Assembly: GCF_910592395.1 (NCBI RefSeq)
Contig: NC_088320.1
Location: 2,172,001 to 2,232,000 of the forward strand
Direction: 5' to 3'
Length of the DNA: 60,000 nucleotides
From: Lineus longissimus
Lineage: Eukaryota; Nemertea; Pilidiophora; Heteronemertea; Lineidae
Shown: positions 1 through 11,944 of the stretch, piece by piece
How positions within the stretch are numbered: position 1 is the first letter of the stretch
Layout of the letters: each line of letters opens with the position of its first letter
Notes under the pieces: generated by a model
Seen by the model: the letters and a program-made list of their open reading frames with translations, nothing else
Database searches by the model: none
What the model was told of the DNA's origin: nothing
Position numbers and translations under genes: made by a program

Positions 1-2217
1 TGGTCACAACCGACAATACAAAATTCGTGACTTTCTCGAGTTCCTAAATGCAAATCGACTTGGCGCTAATTGAGGCATCTCTCAGTCAATAGCAAATGGC
101 CACATCAATGACCTCACACACAAACTGGTCATTCAACCCGTTAGCGGCGAAACTCGCACGAAGATAATTTCGCACGCGATGAAGCCGTAATTTGCCATTG
201 ACTGTCATTTTGATGAAAGCCACGGTGTCTGTCTATAGGCACGGCAGTTTCGTTAATTACACCTGATTAACCTGTTGGCTCGGCCATCATGGAGCCGTCC
301 GGCCGTTAAAGCAAGGCCGCTTCGGTCGACTTCAAGGCATGCTAAGCTCCGCCAAGTGAATGAAGAAGCTTTAGAGTGAATGAAGATGCCGTCCGTTGGC
401 ATTCAATGTGGTCGGTGTTTAGCAAGGCCTGGTGATGAGGAGGAACGGTGGAAGGCCTAGTGGAAGCGGCAGAGCTAGTTATTCACTGCTGGTCTGAAGG
501 CTATTAGACTTTGAGAAGGATTAGGTGGGCTTCAAGCGCTTCGGAAACATTTTGCTTCCCGGCCCAAGGTCAGCTTTTACCTACGCCGAAAGCAATACCG
601 GTCTCTCGTTGCAATTGTCGCAAAACTGCCAGGCGGCCGGATGACTGATACCTGCCTAATGATGATGTGTACCCACGCAATCTCATCGGAGGCAGCTTCT
701 CCCCGTGGTCTGAATAGTTGACTCTATCTTCCGATCTCACTGATTGATGGTAAGATGATATTTTGGCAATCATTTTTGTAATGACTGAGGAAATGTCTAC
801 GCCAGCCCTCAGTTGCATGCGTCTGACAGGTTATCAGACGTATCAATTTATAAAATATGAGTTGGGGCATTTCGCGTAACTTTTATATTTAATGGACGTA
901 AATCTTCTATCAAAACCGGTAATTTCCCTTTAAATCACCCCTGTATAATAAAGCGGTTGAATTGTGGCTACATAAATTGACAATCTATCGAGACACAAAC
1001 GTTTATTGAGTGAACGCAGCTTAACGCCGAGGAGAAACTTCACATGTACATCACAGGCTCCAATTCAGCCATGGCGGCCAGGAACCTCAGAATCCGCCGC
1101 GAATCGTCAGCAATCTAAATGACGGCAAAGACAGCGTGGTTTGTGGTTTGTTAATGGTCTCTATTCTAGATCAGGGAGCTCTTTGCTTTTCAAATGGAAC
1201 CATGCTCAACATTCTGTCACTCGCAATGCCATATTCCCTGGTGACCACTACCTGACAATCGAGAACAAGGTGACGCGGCAACGCCACCAGCAACCACCAT
1301 TTCTGTCGCCAAAACGGCTCAGGAACCTTAAGCCATTTGGCTGCGGCCTGCTCCAGATAATAGCGTGATCTTCTCATTAAGCCGTCTTTTCTCGAGTTGT
1401 TCGATCAGGCCAGCCAAAGAAGCGAATAATATGTTTTCTCGCAAAGCGGTTGTCGCGGTGCTAATAGACAATGTTCACCTCAACTTAAGCACTCTTCAAG
1501 GCCAATGGAGGTGTCTAAGCCAGGCGTTATGAGTACGGGCTCGCGTAACCCCTAGAAAGGAAGACATAAGCCTCAGGTTTTTTTACTGCGGAAAGCTTAG
1601 TTGCTTTCTACAGATTCTTTTTGACATGTGTCCACATCATCAGCTTTATCCGTCTTTCGCGGCACCGTATTCAGGAAACAAGACAGCGCATATTTTTTAT
1701 AGACAATGCTACAGCGGGTTTTATGCCAACGCCTTTAAAAGCACTCGGTGCAAATTGCGACAGGAAAAAAACGTGTGGTTTCGGTAGCTTGCGGTCGTTT
1801 TATTCCAAATGACCACTGCTGATTGACCGTTATCTACTGATCACTGATTGAAGTCACACTTTGTGTGCCCCAGCCGCGGTATCCCCGCGGTTAACTCGAT
1901 TACGGTCCTGTCTCGATTGTCTGGAGAAAACTAGTGTTTACTCAGGAGTGGCATGCCCTGGCGGTTCCTTCGATTCATTATTCCGCCATACATCGACCTC
2001 TTTTGATGTTTATTGGGTTCATCTCGTCCATCACGAGTGTCCAATATCCACGAATACAAAATCCTCATCAGTCTTGGCTGTCTTATACGCACATACTGAT
2101 GTTTACCCTGTACACACAGCCTTCCCAGTTTACGCTATATTTTGGTGGACGGTTATTGTGGCTTTGGCTTTGAACCTTGGTTTCTCTAAAAGAATCATCT
2201 ACCTGAGGACAAACAAT
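1..2217. other. No supported gene
   Basis: Only short, mutually overlapping reading frames without recognisable motifs or convincing splice sites. A small palindrome of CCGCGG around a 5-base spacer lies near 1872-1890. I see no repeat shared with the rest of the window. Confidence 0.6.
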
Positions 2218-2335
2218 GGGTGATATGAATAAAGACTAGCAAATGCTTTTATCTAAATCTCCATGTACATTTACACTAGGCCTTCCTGTACAAAACCGGA
2301 GTAAAAGCATTTGCTAGTCTTTATTCATATCACCC
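2218..2335. mobile_element. 118-bp foldback element with 34-bp perfect arms
   Basis: Two arms, 2218-2251 and 2302-2335, are perfect reverse complements over 34 bases (starting GGGTGATATGAATAAAGACT) and are separated by a 50-base spacer. The three bases before the left arm and after the right arm are both AAT, so a 3-bp target duplication is possible, although AAT is easy to find by chance. It has no coding capacity and would be a MITE or foldback element. Perfect arm identity suggests a young insertion or gene conversion between arms. No second copy occurs in the window, so mobility is inferred. Confidence 0.6.
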
Positions 2336-2590
2336 AATTGACAAATACGCTCTGTTTGGGTTCGACTCAGTCTTGACTGTTTTATTTTTAGCTACCTGGA
2401 GACCAACACATCCTTGTGAGGAATCAGGAGTCTTGATGTGAAGGTCTAGCTTGACTGAGACGATCTCATAATGTTCGCAATTGTTTGGTATTCATCTGAT
2501 TCCATTTGGATCAGACATATCAAAATATTGACAGGCAGCCATGCCCGGACACTCATCAAGTGATTGTCTATTTTGCCCTAGACAGTTTGA

Positions 2591-2790
2591 AGAGATCAGT
2601 GGCAAAGTGGTTAGAGCGGCAGGCGTAGTGGTCTGAAGTCCAGTAGAAGGTGGTGGGTTCTACCCTACGAATAATCGCCGCTGTTTCGTTTTTGTATTCT
2701 TGAATAAGGCACTTAACCCTACTTTCTTCTCTCCGGCCATCAATATATACATTGTAATTGGATAAATAACTGCCCATGTTGAAAATCCCG
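2591..2790 (+). mobile_element. tRNA-derived SINE, 5' head and central part
   Basis: A polymerase III A-box-like stretch (GTGGCAAAGTGG, 2599-2610) and a B-box-like stretch (GGGTTCTACCC, 2655-2665) stand at tRNA spacing but with no tRNA fold that I can complete. Downstream comes the central text found in many animal SINEs, with 'AAGGCACTTAACCCTACTT' around 2706-2724. The copy fades out near 2790 and lacks its tail. It reads as an old, 3'-truncated SINE rather than a tRNA gene. The exact SINE family is not identified. Confidence 0.6.
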
Positions 2791-3933
2791 ATAAGATACT
2801 TGTAACACTTTTAGTTAAGAACTTATGTGATGTTTGGTTGATGTTTATCTGACTCAAATAAGCTATAGCTAGACACACCATCTGCGACAAGCGACGTGTT
2901 ACAATGTAGTTTCGAATTGCTAAGTATTGACAACGACTCGTCTGATGAGGCATATTGGCATGCAGAAACCGAAAGGGCATAGCTCGACGGACATTGTTCA
3001 AACTGATGTCCGATGGCTATATTTCGCTGAAACGTTAGACTAGTCAGCACTTTTCTTTTACATCTCTTCTAACTTGAACGCTGATTGCTGACTTCACGGC
3101 TGTTGTCACAGTCGAGACAAGTAAGGTGTTGATATCTGAACTATCAAAAATAAAGATCTAACTTTGAGAATATGAGGACGATTGTTATGTATTTCTTTAC
3201 CATTTGAATTACAATCTCTGGATCAATTCTTTGCAACAAAGGCCATTCAGCAACTATCAAAATGGCAGGGGCCCCATACTGCACTTTCCATTACAATTGA
3301 ACGAAGTTCTCAGACGCTGATACTAAAACTGCCTATAGAAGCACAGAATCAAGCCAGACTGAAGCCAGACTAATGACATCCTTCGTGACCTATAGAGGAA
3401 TTGAGAAAGATACAAAACTTGTACTTCATTTCATTTCCCCGAACAGCCATCATGATGAAAAATTGGAGGGTAATTCAGTCTAACTCCAGCACGCGAAGGA
3501 CGAGATAGCTTATCAAGATGCGAAACAACGGCTCGTCACGGAAACCACAGCCTGGAGGAACCGTAATTGGCGGCTGACATTCTCTTGTTGTCTATTTCGA
3601 TCACTGATATATACACTTTCAAAGATTTGAACAAGACTACTTTCAATTAAAATGTGATGAAACCATGCAGACATTCAAGAGATTTACATTCATGGGACAT
3701 TGCAAGGAATTGCTTCCCTTTCGGGTTGACGTAATGTCAGAGGCTGCAGTAGCTTAAATGACATCTTTAATGAGTAGAATAGTCAGTTCAATAGATGTAA
3801 GGTTGGCAACAATTTCTTTGAAATTATCAGACAAATAAGTATGTGTGGTACATGTGCTCTGTATGTAGTTGCGAAGGAGTACTAGCATTGAATGACATTC
3901 CATATGTCGATATCGATGACCCTTATATATCCT
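2791..3933. other. No supported gene
   Basis: Short unrelated reading frames only. A small direct repeat of AAGCCAGACT occurs near 3352-3371. Nothing else is recognisable. Confidence 0.5.
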
Positions 3934-4120
3934 TAATAATAATAATAATGATGCGTCTTATATAGCGCAGTATCCAGGCCGTTTGCCCGCTCAAAGCGCT
4001 TTACATTATTACCCCGGTTTCTCCTGAAACCTTTCAGTAGAACTCAGAAAGGCTGCCGTCAATTCAGCGCACTCGCTGATCATTCCAACCGGTACCCATT
4101 TATACACCTTATACACTTAA
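3934..4120 (-). mobile_element. SINE 3' portion with (ATT)n tail
   Basis: On the minus strand this reads TATAAATGGGTACCGG, then a body, then GTAAAGCGCTTTGAGC, then a TATATAA motif, then a run of ATT (plus-strand AAT repeats at about 3936-3951). That order is the well-known 3' tail of many animal SINEs and their partner LINEs, where the short hairpin and simple repeat are the reverse-transcriptase start site. The tRNA head is missing. It may be the complementary half of the type of element seen at 2591-2790, in the opposite orientation. Confidence 0.65.
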
Positions 4121-5472
4121 TATATGATCCTAAGCTTCTGGATTAACTGAAACATATCCCATTAAAGCAATCATTGACCGAATCTCTGCGGCTAATCTCG
4201 AATGTCGTTGTTGTCCCAACAGATGTAAATGTAATCAAGCTAACCAATGTGCTGTAGGACAAATCTCATCATTGTCACTGTCCAAGTCGCCCCGCCTGAA
4301 TGGTGTTGTGATATGATTGACAATGTCTCACAAAGCTTTACAGTTCTGCTAAACTGGTCGACGAGGAAATCGAAAATCCTGTTGTTATCAGAGATACCGA
4401 GCGCTAGAGTAAATATGTTTGCAGTAATCGTTATTCTGATATGTGTGACAGTGTATCGACGCTTGCATTGATTTCGTTGATATGGGGTGCGATAGTATAA
4501 GTGTTTTGATTTGGCTCGTCATAGAAACATGTTGAGTGTTAGCTGCGTTACAATTCATGCCCTGGGCTGTTCCCTTGTGAACTTGTGGACTAGTGGGGTC
4601 CATAGCACGCCCCATGTTACAACCAATATAGACAATAGGCCAACCTTAGGTTCTTTCTTTGTTGTGTCACAAGGTCACACGCGACAAATGGAAAGGGAAA
4701 AACCACATCGATTATTTTGCCACTGCATGTCCAAATCGCCTCGCTTGAATGGGAACATTTGAGATGGTTGTCATTGTGTCATTGAGCTATAACTGATCAG
4801 CAAGGGATCGAAAAGTCTATTCGTCGTGCGCAATATATAATGGCATGTGTTACAGAGATAGGGCTAGGTGAAGTGTCTGGCAATATATCGCAAAGCTAGT
4901 ATTACTCGAACTAACTTGCTAGGAAATGAAGTGCCACGAGACATAACCGGGCCAGTTTTTGTTTTGTTTTTAACATCATTGTTACATGTTGGCCCCCATC
5001 GCCACATGTCAGCCGAAGGTGCACAATATTTGCCTCAATATTGGTGCCATGCAAGAGATGTTGTTTTTGTGTCGGCGCTAAGTGATAACATCGGGGACAC
5101 GAACATCTGGCTGTAATGATGAGAAAAATCTTAATGACAGCATTGTCCCTTCGGGAGAGAGAACGCTGGTGATATTTCCGACCAAGTACCTCGTTTCTTA
5201 ATCTTTTCACTCAATCACTCAGACTAAAGTATCACTGCACCTGCTATCTTACCACTACTCCAATACATTTTTTCTCATCTGTAGAGTGGGTCTGCTTAGC
5301 TAATAGTTGTCCTTTTGAGACCTCTCTTCATATACAAGTAGGATAGTTCAACGCTACAACCTCGACACAAGTAAAACGATTGCAAAAAGATCATTCAAAA
5401 ATCCTATCAAAATGTATCATTTATAAATTATTGATAGAAGAGCAAGCCATCTCTTTGAGTTTGAGTTTGAGT
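4121..5472. other. No supported gene
   Basis: Several reading frames below 100 codons overlap on both strands and none has a domain, signal peptide or paired splice sites that I trust. A triple GAGTTT repeat sits near 5458-5474, at the edge of the next feature. Confidence 0.5.
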
Positions 5473-5691
5473 TTATGGATTAGCATCACTGCATTCCGGG
5501 CAAGCCCATAGATGCTCCGCTCTCCACCTTAGCAACCACCTCAATGTTGGAAGACTAATCGTCCCAGTCATAATTTGGTTCAGATGACACCTATCTAAAC
5601 CAGCAAGATCTTCTCTCCGCCCACCCCCTTTCCTATATCCATCTCTAAGACAACCGATTAAAAATCGACAATCAATCGTTGCTAGTTTCAA
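5473..5691 (-). pseudogene. Possible LINE C-terminal remnant
   Basis: The minus-strand frame carries RCHLNQIMTGTISLP and ends in ACPECSDANP followed by stop. An arginine-rich stretch, a 'TG' motif and a terminal CxxC are reminiscent of the extreme C-terminus of many non-LTR retrotransposon proteins, where a gag-like zinc motif closes the frame. A short ACTCAA repeat follows the stop, as LINE tails often do. No reverse transcriptase blocks are seen upstream, so this would be a severe 5' truncation. The match is motif-level only and could be chance. Confidence 0.25.
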
Positions 5692-6588
5692 TTACGTGTA
5701 AATCCAGTTCATTCATAATTATATGTGGGCTAAAATCGATAGATTTCATTTATGTAGGTATCGTAGGGTTTAATAATCAATTCAAGTTATGTCCAACATG
5801 GTCGGAGAATAAAATAAACTTAAAGTTAAGTTAAGATAAGCTGTTGATTAAACCAGGTTCATCTATTATTGTCCCCTTGGCAGAGGTCATTTCTGAAGGA
5901 CGCCGGTACGTCAACCCCAGGATTATATATGGACCACAGAGTAATTGATATTTGAAGACACTCATCTAAATGCAAATTCTACCAGCATTACTCCCATTGG
6001 ACGTTTTATGTGTGTACTATGTAGTATGACTTGCCAACGGCAGGGGATCTGGAGCGGGCTCACTACACATTCAAAACAGCGCTTGGATCTGCCACAGGGT
6101 CAGCGCCGACTTGAGCATTACATTACATAACAGGAAGCCTAATACAATTAGGCCACTTCCATCTCCAGTCATGCAATGCATGAGTGGGCCGTGGCGGATT
6201 ATCCCTCTATTGGGGCGGCTTTAGATGTATTTGTGGCAAGGTGAATGCATGTGTGTGTGTGTTCGCTCCGTACAGGCCAAGTACAGGCCGACTGCTAACG
6301 GATGATATAAACCCGAATTTCCGAATTTTCTGCTGTAGCGGTATTTTAGTACGATCGTCTCGTGAATCTTAATGATATAGTGAACATGCTGGACTGTTTT
6401 GTAGTGACAGATGCATCGTGACATGTTGAACTAGTTCGATTTTTGTTGTGAATTTAGGTATATATTGGGCATGTCGGAGTGCTCTTTTTGTAGATAGGGA
6501 CATGAGATAGTGTATAATAAGTATCATGTAAGAGAGTGCTCTTTGAGGTATTCAGGTAGTTTTGTTCCAGTGAATGTTAGGCTCCTTA
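5692..6588. other. No supported gene
   Basis: AT-rich sequence with short reading frames only. There is a brief (GT)n-like patch near 6250-6262. Confidence 0.5.
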
Positions 6589-6750
6589 CCTCACAGCTAA
6601 AATAATTCAGGCCTCGCCCTGTCTATTGTCCTTGAACAGAGCCCGTTCACCAATCAGGCCTAAACCCCCATTGTTATCGAAGGGCCATCAGGGGAAATCT
6701 TGGTAACACCGAACCCACGCGAAACAGCTGTCAGGTTGTTCGACCAACCC
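6589..6750 (+). repeat. Dispersed repeat family copy with a single minisatellite unit
   Basis: Bases 6589-6649 match one degenerate unit of the 70-bp tandem repeat at 41951-42630, sharing TCTATTGTC and AGAGCCCGTTC. Bases 6655-6750 match the non-tandem flank found at 15512-15612 and 42637-42745, beginning AGGCCTAAAC and containing GAAACAGCT. Here the unit is present once, about 10 bases shorter, whereas it is amplified almost tenfold at 42 kb. There is no coding capacity. Confidence 0.7.
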
Positions 6751-8700
6751 AACGTTTAAGAAATGATTTTAATTTTCATGTCAATTTTCTCAGCACTTGT
6801 AAGCGATATTTCTGATAGCGAGGTTGCGCGTGCGTTGAGATTCATCTCTTGTTGCCTTACCATCATTTTATAGTCACAAAGATGCCATACAATTTTCCGT
6901 TGGTGGTTTATTAGAAATTTCTTTTGAATGTCTGACGACGACATAAGCCACAAATCTCCATCAGTGGCTTTTTTCTATACCACAGACCAAGATCTATTCA
7001 ACAGCGGAAAAAACTAGCGCCTTAGAGGTTTTTATTAAACTTTTGTATCCCGCAATCGTATTTTCTTCGTACATTTCATGAATTTTCTGAGCTCAGTCGC
7101 GATCTACAAGGTACATGCAAGGTACCTTTGACTTTAGCATAGATGATATGAGGAGAAAATGTAAATCAGTCACAGAGATGACATTGATACATGTACATGA
7201 CTCGAAAAGTGACTCAAACACATAATTTACTTACTTGTTGATTTTTCTGTTGATTTCTAAGCATTGTGTAAGCCTGTAGTATTTTATGACAACTCACAAT
7301 ATCATTTCTCGAAGAAACTCATAGATATAATTTACTTTAAGCTTCAAATAACGATTAGTTTCGTCTACTTCTTCTGTTACTTTAGCTAGTTCTATAGTAT
7401 ATACATAAATACTAAGGATCCTTTATGGAGCCACCTTTCATGAGGAGCCAGAGAAAATCTAGATTTGATCGAATGTGATTATTTCCGGCGAGAGTGATTG
7501 TATGGTGACACTTTCCCGGGCAGGGGGCAATCATCGGCTTATAGAATACAGCCATTCATAAAGGGCAGTTTCCTCTAGACAGATTACCATGCATAGCCTT
7601 TCGTTTCTTACAACTATCTAGTACTTCATCAGTGATGTTCTGTTACTGGCACGTTTAGGTTTATTGGACTTGACAAACCAACAGAAAACTTTCAAAGCCA
7701 GGGATGTCTTGAATGCCTCTGCAGAATGTCTTCAACAACAAGTGGCGGGGTGGCAGTTACAGCCATGGAATTATATCGCCAGATTTTCTGGGATGTAATG
7801 TCCCTGTAAGAAACAAACATCTGCAGCTGTAAATTTTCAAAGTCTGTCATTTTTTTATACATTCTGCAGAACATCGTCACTGTCATAACAGTTTTGAGTT
7901 CATCGCCGGCGCTTAAACCCGTAGTAATTACATCGATTTCCAATACTAAATTATCGAAGGGAAGTCCCTTTTTTAATGAAATCGATCACTTCTTTGGTAA
8001 TAGAAGATACCGCCGCGGGGTACGGTTAAATATGGACAAAGTACCCCTTCTTCAAGGTAGCTTCTTCAACGGTATCTGGTTATCGATATTGATGAAGCGA
8101 ATAGACAAAAAGTCAATTAGTCCACCGTGAAGTTTAGTGGGGGATAAAAAAGGTTTTAGTTCTGAGTGAAGCAGTTTTGTTAAAGTTTGGAATGATAGGT
8201 GAGATTTTATCGCCGTCTCCTTTATAAACAAATGAGCAGTTTAGCCATCAAACGAACGAAGGAAAATTATAATCATTGTCTGGTTGTCGCCTTACAAAAT
8301 AAATCATCTCCTTTGATGGCAATAATGTGAACAAATAGCCTTACAAATTAAGACGCTGGAAAATCAAATAAATCAAATAAACTGAATTAATTTTCAAAGA
8401 CCAAATCTGAGGGGAACGACTTTTTGGTTATGTTATAATTGCAATCGATGATAGATTTGTTGTATTGGCGGGTTTCTATCTAAATTGGGCACCAGAGAAA
8501 TGGATGCAGACATGACAAAGCAAACGACTCGGGCGGAAACCATGACGACCGATTCTCGAGGGGCATTAATTACTAGTTTTTTGACGACTTTCTCCTCTCA
8601 CACCTTGGTCTACACCACAGACGATTAAATTGCTGTCGGTATCATGTCTCCTGATGATGAGAGAAGTAGGCTGCAGAATGCTGTATCGCTTTCCAAACGC
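6751..8700. other. No supported gene
   Basis: Overlapping short frames without recognisable product. I see no element ends or shared repeats. Confidence 0.5.
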
Positions 8701-8893
8701 AGGTCAGTTCTGGATAAGTCCGATTTCGGAAACGTTTCCGAATTTGGAAGCGGTTAAGACCCGGATGTTCTGCAAGTTCAATGCTTCCGAATTCGGAAGC
8801 GCTTCCGAAATCGGAATCGGATTCCGAATTTGGAAGCGGTGGGCTTCCGAATTCGGAAACGTTTCCGATATCGGACTTATCCAGAACTGAGGT
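8701..8893. mobile_element. 185-bp palindromic MITE built from GGAA/TTCC palindromes
   Basis: The element at 8705-8889 starts CAGTTCTGGATAAGTCCGAT and ends with its near-exact complement; about 42 terminal bases pair with only two or three mismatches. The four bases AGGT flank it on both sides (8701-8704 and 8890-8893), a candidate target duplication. The interior repeats palindromes of the type TTCCGAATTCGGAA and GGAAACGTTTCC, so nearly the whole element can fold on itself. Reading frames on both strands run through it and give FPNSEA-type repeated peptides, which are a by-product of the palindromes. Confidence 0.75.
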
Positions 8894-9590
8894 AGAAACA
8901 ACCTGTAGATCGTGACGGAGTGATGCAGGTATTTGCTTACGAGATGTATAGCTCGATTCCCGATGCGTGCATGCATCGTCTGAGGATGATCTCGAATATT
9001 CCACCAATGGCACCATTAGCATTGTTTTGTAACAGGTTTGCGTATATTTCCAGAGGGACTGGACTCGACAAGAAAAACTTAAATCATATGATTCGAATAA
9101 GTATCAATATGAAATATGTGACGTTAACTTTAGTCCACTAAAATTTCAGATACTAGTAAATACAATTAAGAGGACTTGCCTTTGATGTTTAGTGTAACTC
9201 GATCAATCATCGACAAGAAAGAACCAATCCCTTCCCCCGGTAGAATTGACTTGCATATTTATTGGCCTTCTATGTTGGGTACAGTTATTTCAGCGATATC
9301 GATGCTAGCATATATGCCGGGGAAGCTTATCTCCTGGCTCAGCTCCTATGCGAGAGTTGCATCAGGTAGTCGACGTTGCGATGGATTAAAATTATACCTG
9401 ACGAACATCAATATCAAGATTTAGTTTAATGGTAAAACCTTGGGTCGGATTAAGCATCAATTTTCCTACGTTACATAAAGAGTTACGAAATACATGAAAA
9501 GAAGAGCTATGAAATATCATCACTGTCGTACTTTTCCGTCGCCATTTTTGTTAAAATCGCTCTCGTCCCGATCATGCGTATGCCAGTACA
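8894..9590. other. No supported gene
   Basis: Short frames only, none with a recognised motif. Confidence 0.45.
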
Positions 9591-9591
9591 T

Positions 9592-9608
9592 CCCCCCCCC
9601 CCCCCCCC
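9592..9608. repeat. Poly-C tract
   Basis: An uninterrupted run of about 17 C. Unlike the C-runs at 13.3 and 38.9 kb it is not flanked by the arms of the C-run MITE. Confidence 0.9.
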
Positions 9609-10506
9609 ACAGCAGGTCGTGTGTCCTAGACCACACTCACAATCACGTCTGTATGTATGTATTCCTAATAGTGATCCAAATTACGATATGCTAGTAGAGC
9701 TTCTTCTTTTTCTTCTGAATAGCATTCCGCGAAGTTACTATTTATAGCTCACAAGGTCATTTGCATAAGATATTGATGACGTTTTAGTCACGTGACAGTC
9801 GGACATCGACACTTATTTCTACGCATTTGAGCTTATTTCAAAGTCAATTATCTTTGACCCTGCATTGTTTTTAGCATGAATGATACCATAGAGTCAGAGA
9901 GAGAAATATTCAGAACAATTATGCAGTATTTCCAACACTCGGACATGTGCCAGATTGAATCTAACTGCCCTAGTTAGAAAGCCTGAATCCATTACGAAAC
10001 CGCATGTTTGTCCGACATAGCCTGTAATTCAGCGATGGGGAAATAGAGGGCAGCAGCTGCAGTGACGTCATCTTCGCGGAATGCTATTCAATCTCTTGCT
10101 ACGTACGTCAGTTATGTATCAAAATGTGTACTTTATACATTTCATTAAATTTAACCTACTATACAGATGAAGCTATAAACATGCTACCTACAGGCGACGA
10201 TATTCAAATAAACACTATTGCTGCGTCAGCTCGTTTGAGATCCTTCAGCTGACTGTAGTGTTCAAATTATACTTGAGGAAAAATATCTACCGACATGTAA
10301 TTCAACAACGTCATTTGTGATATTGCAACTCGGGTATTCGAGTTGAAAATCTTTTGCTGACGAATTCAAATCTCAACTATGCCTTGGAGCTATGGAAGTT
10401 GTTTGCCAATGAAAACGAAGATCTTCAGCAATGTTTTCGTAAGAATCATTGAGTATTCTCATTCGTCTCTGAGAGTAGCAATATGTTGAGAGAAGAGGAG
10501 TAGGAA
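9609..10506. other. No supported gene
   Basis: Unremarkable sequence without supported coding or element ends. Confidence 0.45.
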
Positions 10507-10758
10507 TTAGTTCCTGCCTGGTTTTAAAGGCTTCCGGTATGGGGTGGCTGGCTTCAAGAGGCGTTCCCTAAAGTCATCCGCTACACCATTTAATGAGAAT
10601 TGGGAAGGCGATCCATCAACGACTGTTTCAAGGTCGAAACTCCTGGTAAAGTTTATAAACATTTTCAATAAATAATCCCCTCTTGAAATAAACTTTTTCA
10701 AATTTTGCTCCTGAAACCTTGATAGCTCCCAAACTTTGCCATTATTCCGTTTCAGCAA
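10507..10758 (-). other. Weak candidate terminal exon, unknown product
   Basis: A minus-strand open frame ends in FRERLLKPATPYRKPLKPGR-N and stop. A plausible splice acceptor, pyrimidine-poor but ending GGTTTCAG, lies inside the frame and would leave about 70 codons beginning EQNLKKFISRGDY. The frame does not begin with ATG. I do not recognise a family and see no partner exon, so it may be a chance frame. Confidence 0.15.
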
Positions 10759-11665
10759 ATAACACAGTTATCCGATATATTTGAGGTACCGTTCAAATAT
10801 CAACAGACCCGAGTTTGCTGATAGTCACACTTTATACATCATCAATAATAGATTTCATGCCGTTTATTTTACAAGGATCGAACAGACCCTAGATTCGTAC
10901 GTGATTGAAAATATTCAAAATAAAAACCAATCGTAACAAATTGTCGTTTTTAAGAGTTACTCGAATCACAACCAATCGAATGTGGGCGTTCTTGAAAAGT
11001 TCATCATCCTAGTGTTTTCCCGAAAACAGAAAACAAAACACACACAAACATTCTGTATTTTCAAATATGTTTTTAAAGTGTATTTACTAACGTTACGTGT
11101 ATTTTGAATTGGAAACTTAAAAAAAGAATGCTTATCGATGGAAAAAACACACTAGTTTGAATATCGCTACTCAGGCTCTGAATAGGAACAAGCCTGAGAA
11201 TAAAAAATCATCATTGCGTTTTTGCATCATATTTCTGAAACACAGAGCCGAAAGCAATGATTTATTAGTTAACGTTGTTATTTACAAAGCTAATTCACTG
11301 TTTCTTCCTAGCTGTAAGCTGATAACTCGGTAGGGGATATGTCGTAAGGTAGATCTGGGTGTTGTATTTCCTTTTGTGGCGTTTTTCTTCAGCCGTGTTT
11401 TTAACCTGACATTACCTTTATCACGCAACATCTCAAGCAACCTGGGCGATCGAATGACAATGTGGTTTTGAGAGAATTTTCACAAAAACAGACACGGAGT
11501 AGTAGAAGTCAGTCAAAAACTGACAACTAATCTACATATCTCTTAATTGTATGAAAAATCCAAGACAAGCACTTACTTATCCTTTTCTGTAGGCTTAAAG
11601 TGCATGTCTCCTCGAGCTTCCTTCCACAACAAATTAGTTGATTGACCAACAACCGTTTCTCTTTA
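10759..11665. other. No supported gene
   Basis: AT-rich and featureless to my reading. Confidence 0.45.
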
Positions 11666-11944
11666 TTAGTAATAACTTGCATCCGAAATCTGAGACCAGT
11701 TCCTGTTTGGCGTCCTGTTACGGGCGGCCGCGTGTTTCTCACATTTTGACTGTTTCTTGCGAGAATCAAAACGACTTCCTGTAGGCCTAATTGGTTCATC
11801 TGAATCAAACTCTCCGGTGTGTGCGATGCAGATAAACCTTTCGCACCTGAGCGTGAAGTGATCGTCGAAAACTTTACGAATCTCTTTTTCTTCTGCTCTC
11901 TGTACAATGCTCGAATGTTCGCGATGTATTACAAATTCACTCAT
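11666..11944 (-). CDS. Candidate first coding exon, unknown product
   Basis: The minus-strand frame starts with a real ATG in acceptable context (A at -3) and encodes a hydrophilic, charged start, MSEFVIHREHSSIVQRAEEK, continuing through KEIRKVFDDHFTLRCERF. A consensus-like donor (AAAT followed by GTGAGA) occurs about 68 codons in, near 11740, so residues after that point may be intron read-through. There is no signal peptide or membrane segment. I do not recognise the family. An overlapping frame on the same strand (11527-11907) is longer but begins at TTG-like context and has no motif. Coding is an inference from residue composition. Confidence 0.3.
   Translation of the reverse strand: MSEFVIHREHSSIVQRAEEKEIRKVFDDHFTLRCERFICIAHTGEFDSDEPIRPTGSRFDSRKKQSKCEKHAAARNRTPNRNWSQISDASYY

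Noticed and set aside
1861-2223. 120-codon plus-strand frame with a hydrophobic C-terminus.
   Set aside because: It starts without ATG, has no recognisable motif, and its end is formed by the foldback arm at 2218.
2591-2670. tRNA gene suggested by A and B boxes.
   Set aside because: No complete cloverleaf can be drawn and a SINE body follows directly.
8630-9022. Overlapping frames on both strands encoding FPNSEA-type repeat peptides.
   Set aside because: The repeats are a direct consequence of the palindromic MITE at 8705-8889.
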